Shown: positions 44,885 through 57,810 of the stretch, one piece after another
Numbering within the stretch: position 1 is the first letter of the stretch
Layout: each line of letters starts with the position of its first letter
Origin: Brienomyrus brachyistius
Taxonomy: Eukaryota > Chordata > Actinopteri > Osteoglossiformes > Mormyridae
DNA: 64,000 nucleotides
Reading direction: 5' to 3'
NCBI RefSeq assembly: GCF_023856365.1
Contig: NW_026042809.1
Span: 30,381 to 94,380, forward strand
The notes under the pieces: model-generated
Seen by the model: the letters and a program-made list of their open reading frames with translations, nothing else
Database searches by the model: none
What the model was told of the DNA's origin: nothing
Made by a program: the position numbers and the translations under genes

Positions 44885-45174
44885 CAGATCAGTCCCTGAG
44901 AGTTCAGTAGTCAGGCGCCATGTTTCTGAGTCTGGTTGTGGAGGCCTGAATGCTTTTCCAGATGCCAGAGTGAAAAGATTATGTGAGGGGTGGGTGCGGT
45001 CATCCACAATGTTGGTGGCTTTGCGGATGGAGCGTGTGATGTGAATGTCCATGATGGAGGGGAGAGAGACTCTAATAATCTTCTCAGCTATCCTCACTAT
45101 CCGCTGGTCTTATGATCTGAGGCGAGGCAGTTCCCAATTCAGACCGTGATGCAGCTGCTCAGGATGCTCTTGTC
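44885..45174 (-). mobile_element. Non-LTR retrotransposon ORF2 C-terminal fragment (copy C)
   Basis: Equivalent of 2285-2574, with the same deletion junction as copy A. Confidence 0.7.
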
Positions 45175-45512
45175 TAAGGAATCAAAAATGTGGTTCCATG
45201 GGGTTCCAGACAGTGACCTTTTTTGGAGACAGTGAGACTAAATTTTATACCTAGGTGCACCAGTTATGACATTGGTCAGGTAGGCTGTGGTCTGTTAGTT
45301 GGTGACAAGTGGCTGGTGATCCATGCAACCCAAGCAGAAGTGAGCAGAACTTGTATCAGCCAAATAGACAGGAGAAAGCGGATTTTTCATTGGACTTCAG
45401 GACTCCTGAGTAACAGATAAAGACAGAGAAACAGCAAAGTTATGGAGAATCAGGAAGTAAGTGCCAGTCTGCGCAGATCTGAGGTCAGTGAGACACACAT
45501 AAGGCTCCTCTG

Positions 45513-45544
45513 ATGCTCCTCTTCATCCGCTGATGGGCCTCCAG
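45513..45544 (+). pseudogene. Broken leader exon, + strand (copy C)
   Basis: Equivalent of 2913-2944, with the same 8-nt deletion. Confidence 0.55.
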
Positions 45545-46762
45545 GTGAGAATCACAAATCAAACATAATAACAACTGACACAAAGGCCTGAGGTCAGACC
45601 CTCTGTATGCAGCACACAGTGTGTCTGCAGTCTCACCCTCACATCGTGTATGATGACATTTCTGCTTTTTAGATTAAGTGCTTGTCTGAGAATAACTTCT
45701 GCATCATGCTAATTATTTAGCTGTTTCGTGCTCATGGGCAAAAGAAAAATGAGGATTAAGTTAAATATATCAGAAATAAATTTCTAATGTGGCTCAAGGC
45801 CACAGTAAAGTGGACCATCACATCAAGTAAGTACAAAACAGCCTTTACTAATACGCTAAGGGTTAAAACAACATATAAGATGTGCATAATCTGACAGTAT
45901 ATCAGCGTGAGAGCAAGGCTGGCCCTGGAAGTGGTGTGCATGCAATGGCAGAGCAAAGTTAGAGACACCCGCTAAAAACTTTCATTTCATCTCACTTGCT
46001 CCTTTCTTCTTTTTCCTTCTTTTTTTCCCTCCTAATCTGTCCATCCTCTTCGGCCAGCTCACCCACTGCATCACCATGCCGCCTAAAAATGAAATAAATA
46101 ATTTTTTTAAATTTAAAAAATGAAATCGATCAACATGAGAGGCCTATACAGAGTTTATAGAACCCCTCATGGTAAAGCAAACATGTTTGTCACAGCAGTG
46201 CATTCAGACCATGATTCTGCTAAAGCTGCCGGACAGGACAAAGGGAAAAAAAAGAAGAAGGTGGGGGTCAGTGCAGCAGTGGGTAGTTCAGGTCCAGAAT
46301 GTAAAAATCCAGACCAAGATTTAGTTTCAACCAAACAGCTGAGTACTCTGTATCAGTGTCATTCTTAAAGTCGTGTTTCAACTTCTGGCAAAGTTCTCCC
46401 AGGAGCCTATCTCTGTTGTATGTACAGTCGGCATGTAATTCATTCCTGCCCAGGTCCCTGACAAACAGTTGGAGGCAGAATTACTTGTTATCAGAGTATG
46501 TGAATTTTTACACACACCAGCAGCTGTGACAGAATAAGATATTTCCTTTATACTGCTGCCACATAGTGGACACAAAGAAGACTGCAGTCAATTCTAAAAT
46601 CAGTCAGTCAACATGCTACCACCACAGACTATAATCGGGAAGTGATCAAACTTCATGGAACAATATGAATATAAACAAACAGATGTAGTAAGTATATTGT
46701 GCAAAATGTATCTTCATCTTAACTACGCTGAATGGTGGAGTCCCAGAGTAAGTGATCCTCAC

Positions 46763-46802
46763 CTGGAGGCCCATCAGTGAAGAAGAGGATGAAAAGGAGC
46801 AT
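46763..46802 (-). CDS. Leader exon of an Ig-like receptor, minus strand (copy C)
   Basis: Identical to copy A in the coding part. The next Ig remnants downstream on this strand are the disrupted exons of copy B. Confidence 0.5.
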
Positions 46803-48823
46803 CAGAGGAGCCTTATGTGTGTATCGCTGACCTCAGATCTGTGGAGACTGACACTGACTTCCTGACTCTCCTTAACCTCACTGCCTCCCTTTTTGTGGGT
46901 TTTAAATGTTTAAAAATCATCCATCTATCTTTGATTTTCATAAACTGTTTGTGCACTGATGCATTTCCTGTCTATTTCTTGTCTGTAAAAAGGAAAACAG
47001 TTTGATGCTGCTGTTGTCCTGCTCTTACCAGGAATAAATATTTTGATTTCATCTAGAATCTTATCATTTTAGAAACATGATTTCATAGCAAAATTATTGA
47101 TAGCTGGTCTTCACAGTGAATCATTCATGCTCACAGAATTTAAACTACAAACAAATTAATCAAATAAGTCTAGTTCTTTTCTAAACTGTTACTTCCTCAT
47201 ATTGCAAATGAGCAAAGAGCAGTGAAATCAGACTTATTCTGAAAAGCAGAAAAGTCGTCATACAGGATGTGAGTGTGAGACTCTGCAGAAACACTGTGTG
47301 CTACATACAGAGGGTCTGACCTCAGGCCTTTATTTCAGTCTTTATTATGTTTTATACAGTTTTAAAATGTCACTGCAGTAGGTCCTTTTCATATGTGTGG
47401 ATCAGCACAAATCATGAGGTCCGTTAGGAAGGTGTCTGTATGACAGGGGTGGGGGTATCCTGGGGGGGGGGGGGGTGGGTGGGGGCAAAGTCAGGTAATT
47501 CACTTCATCTGGGTCTTATCAGCAGTCCTGTGTTTCTCTCAGCACCACAATGATGTTTCACACATAATGGGGTCCGTGGGCCTCCTCAGTTATATTCAGG
47601 CTTTCAAAGTTCTTCAATCATAAAAAGTCACATGGATCTGACACTCTGACACTGTTATATTAATTTGTTTAAATTCATTGAAAATACTATATATTACAGC
47701 TAGTATTTGGATCCGTCTGCTCTTTATCCGTTCCTCACTGGCATACCTGGGTCTTTGTGCAGTGCTTTCCGGAAGCATCAGAACCATTCATAAGGGAATC
47801 TATGTGTGGCTGCCCTCTAGTGGATACACAAAATTCGGCTACTTAAGTAGCTTGACTATATTTCCCTCCTAGTTTAGTTTAGTTCCTAATTTAATTTAAC
47901 AGATGAAACTGAAGGCAGAGCTGGAAATTAGTTTAGTCATGACTTCAGAAGTTACGCTGACATGGGATTCTGTACAATCAGAGATGAAGCTGCTGGATGG
48001 GATGGTCATCGCCTGCTTTTTCTGACTGATGTAGGTCTGGATGTAAAGTTACAAACTGCTTAATGTGTATCAATCTGTTTTATAATGTTCACACAAAAAA
48101 AGTGCTTTTAATGTGTCTGCACCTTGTATCTCCCACAATGTGCTTCTGCATTTGATATCTTCTTGACTTGGGGATAAAGAGATTTAACTGGATGGATTTT
48201 ACTTTTGTGAAGCACTACAGTCCAAAGCTGAACTGATTGTTCAAAGCTTTTTGGTTTTTAAGCAAAACTACTTCATTTAATTAATCTGAAACCCACTTTG
48301 CGCCTTTCTAGACTCAACAAAGCATCATTGCCAACAAAATAAGTGAGTTACAGTTAAATCAGGTAAAGAAGTTTCATTTGGAATTTACTGATCCAGGTTT
48401 TCAGCACCACGGACACCAACTAGACTTACTGTCATTTAATGGGAGTGAAAGCAGAAACCAATAGATCACACAGGGATATTTTCATTTGATGGTGTCTTTC
48501 TTTTTACTTTTGATATGCCGTCTTCCTCCTTAGCTGATATGTGAGGCTGCTGTCAGCTCAGACAAGCTGGTGTGATTTTACGCAGAGTGATAAGTGGGCA
48601 GTCCTGTTTTCGTGTGTTACATTTTCATTTGATGTTGGCCAATATGTATGTGGTACTGTTTCCTCCTTAACTGACATTCACAGGCTGTTGTTAGCAGAGA
48701 CAAGCTGGTGTATTTGTACTGCAGATTGAAAAGTGGGCGTTCCCGATTACATCACTCTTTTAAAGAGTCCCTGATTGGTGGGCTCTGACGAGGAGGGGTG
48801 ACCTAAAAACTCCAAACCATTTA

Positions 48824-49148
48824 TCCCTCCATCCATCCATCCATTTTCCAAACCGCTTATCCTACTGGGTCGTGGGGGGTCCGGAGCCTATCCCAGAAGC
48901 AATGGGCACGGGAACAAACCTGGATGGGGGGCCAGCCCATCGCAGCCAAACCATTTAAGTTTGTGAAATTCATTTTTAATAATTACCATCCATCCATCCA
49001 TCCATTTTCCAAACCGCTTATCCTACTGGGTCGTGGGGGGTCCGGAGCCTATCCCGGAAGCAATGGGCACGGGAACAACCCTGGATGGGGGGCCAGCCCA
49101 TCGCAGCCAAACCATTTAAGTTTGTGAAATTCATTTTTAATAATTACC
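48824..49148 (-). repeat. Fish interspersed repeat, 161-bp tandem pair (copy C)
   Basis: Equivalent of 6222-6546. The first member has a copy-specific change (tcccagaagc). Confidence 0.75.
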
Positions 49149-49452
49149 AATTTCAGAAAAATATGAAATGTTTTGTAAAGTATCAATTTATTAATCATGT
49201 ATTTAAACAAATTATGACCAGTATAAAAGACACATACAAAACTGTACAAAAGTCTTGGGCTGTCGAAGAAAATGATGTTCAAATGATCTTCATCTTGGTC
49301 TAGAATTATAATATTTTGTCCGTCAAAGTGTGGCAGCCCAGTCATTTCAAAATCTCTTCTAAAGTTAGTAAAACATTTGCACCAACCATCCAATAGACCT
49401 ATATCTTTTTATAACACAACTCCTATGGCTAATCAATGCATCATTAACATTT

Positions 49453-49719
49453 TGTCACGGGAGACGGCAGCGATCGCGGGCAGGCGGGTAAGAAGCAGGC
49501 AGACAGCCGAGAATCAGGGCAAACGAGGGGTTTAATCTCAGGGACGAGGGCACGAACATCAACTGACATCAATGACGGACAAAGGACTCGGGTAAGACAC
49601 GGACTGAAATACACAGGACTGAGCAAATTAACTAGATACAGCTGGGTACAATCGGGAGAAAACACGTGGGTAATCAGGGGGCGTGGCACACAGGAGGAGC
49701 GGACGAGCCGGGCATGACA
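49453..49719. mobile_element. Solo LTR, 267 bp (copy C)
   Basis: Equivalent of 6851-7117, with the same CATTT flanks. Confidence 0.65.
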
Positions 49720-50264
49720 CATTTGTTTAATTAAATTAATTAATTAAGTGAGCTGGTGGCAGAATTTAACAAATACATGGAATGGCTGGGGTGCCCCTGA
49801 GGAGAGGTTTAGGATCCAAAGCGTGGTTCATCTAGCGATCCAACAAGGCATCAGTAACTTTATGGAGAAAAGAAGAAATTCTTGTTAGTTTTTATTGTGT
49901 CACTTTTAATTTGCATATATTTTTATGATAATTGTGTTTTTGTTCTGAGCAAATATACACAACCCAATTAAATAGCATTAAACGTTTTCTTTGATGGCCC
50001 AAGACTTTTGCATAGTACCATATTTTTTCAGAATCAAGAGACAATTTAATAAAAACCAGTCTTACCTTCACAAGATAACGATTATTAAACATTAACCAGC
50101 AGGTGGCAGCAAAGCACTTGTGAATAAGTGGCCAATACGTGGTTGTACAGGTTGCCAGCAGATAATCATCCCCTCTGTGTTTAACTGACTCTCATGCTAT
50201 GACTGTACAGACTGAGCAGGGCCGAGTGAGAGAGGCTTCACTGCAGTTAGCATAACCGTTTATT

Positions 50265-50466
50265 TTACAGCTCGTCTGACTCATTCTGCTCCACGAAGGT
50301 CATCTCCTCTGCCAGCTTCCTCTGATCCAGGGAGACCCTCTGCTTCTCTCTGATTGGTTCCTGCTTTCTACAGGAGGTCCAGTGCAGCTGAATGGTGATG
50401 ATGGTGCAAATCAGGTAAAACACACCAGTCCCAGCTTTCAGTACAGCATCCAGAACCTGCTCCCAC
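50265..50466 (-). CDS. Transmembrane plus tail terminal exon (copy C)
   Basis: Equivalent of 7663-7864 and open to the normal stop. One residue differs (RKQEP against RKREP in copy A). Confidence 0.5.
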
Positions 50467-50561
50467 CTGTGAGACATATAATACACCAGTGTGTCTGTCA
50501 GTCACACATATCACATTTAAACCTGAAGAACAAAACAGTGAATCTGTTCTGACTGAAGTAA

Positions 50562-51098
50562 AACCACCTTGATAATCGACAGCAGCACCGATCAGCTCAG
50601 TCCTACATACAGAGCCAGCTGGACCAAAGAGCTGAATAAGAGGGTGGATGTGAACAGTAAAGTCTTACATGCTTTATAGAAACACGGTACAGCCACATCG
50701 GTACTATTACACAGGACACATGTGAGGAACAGGAGACATTAACAAAGAGCATGAAAATAGCTAGAGATTATCACACAACATGTTACACTATTTTGTAAAA
50801 ACAGGCCTGCAGTCATTCCCCAGCAGCACAGGGCAGAAGGCAAGGGCTCACCCTGGATGGGATGGGATCTCAAGTTTATTATTAAGAAAATCAAATAAAA
50901 AATATTTTTTTCCCTTAAAATTAAAATGACAGTTTCCCATTACTGTGTGATCAGGTAAATGCTGCTAGCTGGACCCCCACACTACTGTAAATGCTGCTGA
51001 ATGCTTACCTCCGTTTTTCATTATCCCCTCCTTCTTCATCATGTGCAGAGAAAAGGAGAGCAGTGGAAACAGGAGAAAGGATAGTTAATAAAAAGCAG
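50562..51098. other. 537-bp segment shared with copy A (copy C)
   Basis: Equivalent of 7960-8496, nearly identical. Confidence 0.6.
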
Positions 51099-51099
51099 G

Positions 51100-51406
51100 G
51101 TTTGCACTGTCGCCTCACTCCTCTGGCACGTGTACTCAAGTCTTCGCTGGAGTTCCGTGTGTATGGAGTTTGCATGCTCCCCCTGTGTCATTGTGGGGTT
51201 CCTTCCAGGGACTCTGATTTCCCCCCACAGTCCAAAAACATGCTGAGGCTAATTGGAGTTGTCAAATTGCCGGTAGGTGTGCTTGTGCGAGGGAATGGAG
51301 TGTGAGCGTGTCCTGCAATTGGTTGGCACCCTGTCATGGGACGTTCCCTGCCTTGCGCCCATAGGGACCCTGAATTAGACAAGCAGTTTCAGACAATGGA
51401 TGGATG
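51100..51406 (+). repeat. Fish interspersed repeat, 5'-truncated (copy C)
   Basis: Equivalent of 8498-8804, with the same truncation point as copy A. Confidence 0.75.
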
Positions 51407-51678
51407 CAGCACTGGAACAGATATTACAGAGTACAATTGTAACACTGGTCTACGCTGCAATGAAAAACCACCTACAGACATGTTAGTCAGTCTGCACACC
51501 ATTAGTAACAATTCATCCTCACAAAGATGAAAAAATGCCTGAATTATGTTGCAAGCTACATGGATTTGTCTGGATTTGTATACATAACAAGTGACTGGCT
51601 GTATGTCTGTGGAAAATGCTGTGATTTTTGTCATATTACAGACTGATCATAAACTAGAAGACACACATTCAATATTAA

Positions 51679-51843
51679 AGACACCAATTAGCCTGACTGT
51701 GCGTTTTTGGATTGTTGGAGGAAACCCACACAGCATGTGGAGAACATGCAGACTCCACACAGACAGAGCAGAAGCCAGATTCAAACCCCTAAACATGGAG
51801 GCGTGAAGCAACAGCGCCGCCTACTGGACCACCGTGCCACTAT
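51679..51843 (-). repeat. Fish interspersed repeat, 5' part, inverted (copy C)
   Basis: Equivalent of 9077-9241. Confidence 0.72.
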
Positions 51844-52014
51844 CATTGAAACAATAATCCCAATAAATAACTCTGTTTCACAACAGCTGATAAATAGGGG
51901 ATTATCCCCACAAAGAAGCACAAACCCCTTCGTGAGTGAAACTGCTGGGTTGATTAGTATGTATCTATTTATATTCAAGCATAAATAATTCACAGGCAGA
52001 TTTAAATCAATTAC

Positions 52015-52295
52015 TTATGTTTAACAGTAATATGAACTGGAATCTGCAGGATTCCACAACCAGCCACCAATACCAGCCAGTGTCCTTCCTCTCCAGCCCA
52101 CTCATTGTCACAATGAAGGTTTTATTTTCTGTGTCATCCCTGATCAGGACAGGCCTCCCATGCAAACTCACTGATCTCTCTGATGCACAGGAGCCCCCAA
52201 TCTTACACCACATCCTTTGTCTTTTGTTGTTTCCATAGTAACACTGACACTGTCTCCATCCACACCCGTCACCTCCTGTTTGTCCACTGACAGCC
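52015..52295 (-). pseudogene. V-type Ig exon b, frameshifted (copy C)
   Basis: Same translation as copy A, with the same disruptions. Confidence 0.7.
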
Positions 52296-52648
52296 CTGGA
52301 GGACTTCAACACACAGGTAAAACACTCAACGATTTCCACAGCAATGAAATGTTTATGAATATCAGCCCATTACAACATACATACTGTATGTAAATGTTTG
52401 GCCAATAAACTGACATTTTTTAACATATTGCTTATCATATTTAACCTCATGAAGTCGCCCGATTTAGCTGACACTGTTACTTCTTCCAAGTCTCGTTTAT
52501 CATATTGAATTAAATTAAAATGCAGATTTTTAAAATATTAAAACATTTTTTTCATCAGTGTTTGTGTTAAGGTCCTTCCTTTTTGACTCAGTGACATGTT
52601 ACATACTGTGCATCTCATTGGCTACAGTCTGCAGTACAGACATCTTAC

Positions 52649-52962
52649 CATCAGTGACTGACAGATTAACCTGATCAGAAAGGCTCCACTGATCTTCACA
52701 CCACACCAGTACCGATCGGAGTCCTCAGCTGTCAGATTGTTGATGGTCACAGTGAAGACTCGCTGGTCAGGATCATCTCTGACTCACACTTTACCCTCCT
52801 GTGGAGAGTCAGTGTGTACTATGGGAGTACATGACCTCACATTATACCCTCTGCACCAGTATTTCACATGAGTTTTATATCTGTCACCATAGGAACATGG
52901 GATTGTTACAGATCATCCTCTCTGTACACAGGCCCATTTCACTGTAGACACACTGTCAGCAC
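52649..52962 (-). pseudogene. V-type Ig exon a, with two stops (copy C)
   Basis: Equivalent of 10047-10360, with the same two TGA codons and the same exon length. Confidence 0.78.
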
Positions 52963-53291
52963 CTGTGGGGAAAATAATTAACTGAATAAGGATTTTCCAT
53001 CTCATGACATCTCTAAGTAATTATGCTTGGTTTGTGTAATACTTAGATTAGGTCATGTGTAATTAACAGAACAGTGATGATGTATAGAAGTCAAAGACCA
53101 TCATTTTACTATAAGAACAAGGAAAACAAAACTAGTGTCTGATCTTGGGAAGGGCTTCAGCAGGATGTGGGATCGGGAATCTGAGCCTGGCAGTGTGCTC
53201 TAGGGTCTGAGAGGAAAACCAGGACCTTAAATCCCTAGTAAAAGGCCTAGATGAGGTGAATGAATGGGCTTGTCACTGTGTGGGATGGCCA

Positions 53292-54032
53292 CACCCCTTA
53301 AGTACTATGGCCTTACTTGTAAACATATCCAGTCCTGTGATACAGGCCCTCTCATATTCCCTCTATACATGCTTCCTTTGGGCTCTATTTGTGAACGTTA
53401 TTATGTAAAATATCATTGCTATGCTGGTGATACGCAGCTCTATCTGCCATTAAAACCTGGTGACTGCTGCTCTCTGGTGGCCCTTTCTAACTGTCTGGAG
53501 GATATTAAGAACAGGACAGCAATGACTTTCGTCCAGATTAATGAAAACAAGACAGAGGTAATGAGTTCTGGTCACTGTTCATGATCTCAGAGAACAATTA
53601 GGGCCTCATTCAGAAAACTTCCAGTCACATACTAAAAATCTTGGTGTCATCTTTGATTCATCACTGAGTTTGATAAACAAATAAATGCTGTTGTGAAGGG
53701 GTGTTTCTGTCAGCTGAGTTCAATAGCCTGGCTTAAACCACACCTTTCAGCCAAAGACCTGGAGAGTTACTCCTGCTTTTATCCTGATTGGGTTACTGCC
53801 GTTCTCTGTACCCAGGTTTACCAGAAGCATCTTTATTCTGACTACACCTTGTTCAAAACGGTGCTACCAGGCTCTCAACAAAAAATAGACACCAAATTTC
53901 CCCTGTGTTGGCTGCATTGCATTGGCTACCTGTTAAGTTTTGAGAATTTCTGAGAATACAGTTTAAAGATTTCTTATTTCTTTCTAAGGCGATACATGGC
54001 ATAGGTCCCCAGTCCGTCTCGGAGCTAATTCA
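53292..54032 (+). mobile_element. Decayed LINE reverse transcriptase fragment (copy C)
   Basis: Equivalent of 10690-11430. The first part matches copy A (CCCCTTAAGTACT); from about 53370 on it matches copy B. Confidence 0.72.
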
Positions 54033-54041
54033 GCCTTACAC

Positions 54042-54457
54042 CGCTTCTTATTAGATGCATCTCTGTACTGACCCTGCACACACAGGAACACATTTTATTT
54101 ATCTATTTAATCTGACTATTCTGCTTTGCACATCATGTATTTAACATTTATAGTGATTTTATATTTATTACTAGATTATTGTATAACTTTTGCACTGTTT
54201 TTTGAACTTGGTTGTTGCTTAGTCTTGTTTTTCCATGGAGCACCATTATACCAAAAAGAATTCCTTGTAGGGTCAACCTACTTGGCAATAAACCACAGTC
54301 TGATTCTGATTATTTTTTGTGTAACATTGTGTAACATTGGCCAATGTCTCTACTTTTACTATATATTTATATTATTTTGACCTACAGCACTTTGGCACAA
54401 CATAGATTGTTTTTAAATGTGCTATAGAAATAAAAATAATTCAACTTGATATAGAAA
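54042..54457 (+). mobile_element. Two LINE 3' tails (copy C)
   Basis: Equivalent of 11440-11855. Confidence 0.6.
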
Positions 54458-55254
54458 CATATTTCAAGTCATCCATCTTGCCGAGATGGGGGTTGCGCTG
54501 TGACCCCTGGTGGACAAATTATGCAGCAACAGCACTCATATCATGGTTGAAAGTTGTGTCTTCAGTCTCTCTGTTTCTTTTTAGTTATCATTAATTGGCC
54601 ATTATAAACCAAATGCTGATAGCGATTTATCACAGACTCCTGCATTAATGAATTAAAATATTCATGATGAATAAAGAAGATGAATTGGCGCCCCGCGTAC
54701 AATTGTAAATAGAAGGACCACGACAGGCACCCAACAAGCACCGAACCCAAATACACAGATGGGAAACACAATGTTGTCAGAAGCTGAACTGCGAAATGCA
54801 GATGCAGTGATAGATTTACACAAACTAAATACACGTTAGGAGCGGACAGGGTATACACACAAGACATGGGCAAAGTGTAAAGTGAGGTAGACCTTCAACA
54901 GCACGTCAGTCCATTGCAGGGCAATGGAAGCTGGAGAAATGCCATGTGAACAGCAGAAATGTGGTCATACAGGATGTGAGGGTGAGACTGTGTGCTGTAT
55001 ACAGAGGGTCTGACCTCACGGCTTTGTTTCAGTCTTTAGTATTGTGATGACATTGTGATAGCCCAGTGATAACTATACTGGATGGGTGGTACCCCTTCAA
55101 AGAGCAAGGGGAGATGGGATACCATTGTGGTATGCAAGCAGGTCCTCAGGGTTGTCACACATGCTTTTCTGAGGTGTACACTGCTGGTTGCTTGAGCCCC
55201 TGGATGAGACACTGGTCAGTACCCTGCAGAATCGCTGTGGGCAGTGTGAGGACT

Positions 55255-56506
55255 TCTGCCCTCTCAGTTAAACAATAGGTGCAGGGACTGAGTCAAATGA
55301 GTCTCTCTGCATCCTGCTTAATGATATCAAGGGGTTGTGTAGGCGTGTCTGTGCTCACATGGCTCTATCAGTACAGAGTGAACTGGCCAGGGATCAGTTT
55401 ATCTAGACACTTAACCCCAGATAGCTCACATTCAGACACAGCCAACCCCTCTGCGTCCCTAGACGAGGCCCTGGAACTGGCTTTGGAGAGAGAAATTGTG
55501 GGCAGCAAGGTGGCGGGGAACGAGGCGGGAGAAATCAACCAAGCTGTAAACGCCAAAGGGCTTGGAGGACCCAGGCCCTCAGGTTTACTTCCTGGAGGCA
55601 GACTGCCTGTAGGCTGACAGGCAGCAGCACCCCCCCCCCACCCCTCAATCCTCAGACAGTGTCCCAAGTTCACCGCCACCCAGGGTTCCGCCAAGGGCAT
55701 GCATAGCCGGGGAGATGTGGGCCAACAAGGTTAATTTCCGGAACTTCCTTGTTGACACCGGGGAGGTGGCCCTGCTGCCACCTGCTGCAGAGGTTGTGAC
55801 TACGGATTGGACTCACAGAGGCAACTTCTGTCACATACCCACCATAGTGATGTGAGTCGCATGTACTGCCCTAGTCCATACAGGTTCCACTGCAACCCTG
55901 GTGAGACCAGACACTGTCAAGAACTGACATTGGTGCAGGTGAGAACAATGACTGGTGACCTGGCCCCTTTAAGAGGGACGGGGTTGTTCCCTTTTGACAT
56001 GGGGGGTTTAGTTGTGAATAGTAACTATGTGGATGGCTGACATGCTCGATCCCTCCATCCTGGGCCTGAATTTCCCCCGGAGCACGGCATGTGTGCTGGA
56101 CTTTGGGCACAACATGCTGAGATTCCCTGCGGTCCATGTGTACAGTGGGGCCGCTGGCCCCGCAGCCTCTGCAGCTGACTGCCCACCCCTTACTGCCACT
56201 GGGCCTGTACCTCCACATCAGCTAGAGATCCCTTCCTCTGCTACAGTCACGTGGGCCCCTGAGCCCACATGTGTCCCCTCCAGTGTAGCGCTGCAGCCTC
56301 ACTCACTTCACTGGAGTCTAACGGGGTTTATCAGAGCGACTTACCTGAAGCTGCCATTGGAGGAGCCCATGATGACCACACGGTTGCCCTTGTGCCACTG
56401 CAATCCCACTGCCCTGGTCCTCTACCTCACACCATTGATCCCCTGCCCCACCCATACGGTTGTGTGCCTCTTCAGGTTTGCAGCCTCCTCCTGCACTGAG
56501 CGGCCA
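55255..56506 (+). mobile_element. Decayed LTR-retrotransposon gag/protease fragment (copy C)
   Basis: Equivalent of 12900-14150, with FLVDTG as in copy B. A slight poly-C length change lies near 55632. Confidence 0.6.
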
Positions 56507-56661
56507 TTTCAGAAGTTTAATTATTTAATTTACAGTAATACACATGTTTCCAACCATTAAAAAAATTATCCAGACTTAAAGTCACTTGAATAAAAATATT
56601 TAAAAACTTGTTAGCATTTCAATATAGTACCTGGTTGGACTGTGTACTTCCTCTTTGTTTA

Positions 56662-57235
56662 CATGGTTAACATAACACTCACAGCACAAAGTATGCTGTC
56701 CTCAGCATTCGTATCTCCGCAACATTCCAAAGATCCATCATAGGCCTTTAGTCTAAAAACAAGCTAAAATGGTCACTGAGAACCTTTGCGTCCATTGATT
56801 TCCATCAGCTGTGTTTGGAAAGTTCGAAAGAATTTCTGAGGCTACTGAACAGAGCCAGGGTTGCCAGCTCTCACCCATCTGGTGTGACACTCACACCTTC
56901 AGACTCTCACGCTCACGCAAGAAATCTTATTAAATCTTAGGGCAAATCTATATTATTTCATTATAAACCTAAAATTCGCTATATCAAATGCACTGGGGTA
57001 CTTTGAAAACCCTGCAAACTATTTACAAGGTAATAAAACTGTTACGTACATGTAAATCTGTGTGCATACTTGTTTCAAACTGAAAATCTTATGCCAGCCA
57101 GCTAAACAAATTAGACAACCCTGCTACAGGGCTCTCTGTTCAGTTTTCGCTGAATGCTAAGGCTTCCCAGGCAAGCTACTGACCCTCCAAATTTCACAGA
57201 CCTCTCGGCCACCCAGTAATCTGTAACTTTAGTGC
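56662..57235. repeat. Left part of the 3.2-kb block (copy C)
   Basis: Equivalent of 37217-37790. Confidence 0.45.
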
Positions 57236-57252
57236 TGAAAGCCTGACAGTGA

Positions 57253-57800
57253 GTGTATCATGTGAGGCAGCTGTGGAAATACAGACTCTCGTCTGTGCCA
57301 CAAAAAACCTTCTACAGCGGCAATGTGGGATCTGTGCTCTCCGGGAGCATAACTGCTCGGTACGGCAGCTCCAGCTCTGAGGGCCGCCGAGTCCCGCTGA
57401 GGGTGATACGATGCGCCCAGAGAATCACCAGGACAGAACTGCCGCCCTGCATAAGTCCCCGGGGCCTTATGGCCGGGACTGAGAGGCCGAGGAGAAGCTT
57501 CTACCCCCGGCCAGTAGGATCATTAACATCACAGATTAAAAGCTAAAATATGCTATAACTACAATCTGTACTTTAAACATTTCTACATATTTTTTATACA
57601 TTTTCATCTTTACTTTTTATATACCTTTTATTGTTATATTTTCTTATTATCTTTCTGTAGTTTCAGTTAATTCATGTTGTTTAATTTTGATGTCCTTTTA
57701 CTAGTGTGTTTATTACACCGACTGGAGTAACGACAATTTCATTTCGCTGCCAGTGTACCACTACATTTGTACGACAAATAAAAATCTTGAATTTATTGTG
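57253..57800 (+). mobile_element. Non-LTR retrotransposon tail with 3' UTR (copy C)
   Basis: Equivalent of 37808-38355, with a few substitutions in the 3' UTR. Confidence 0.7.
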
Positions 57801-57810
57801 TTACCCCCAT

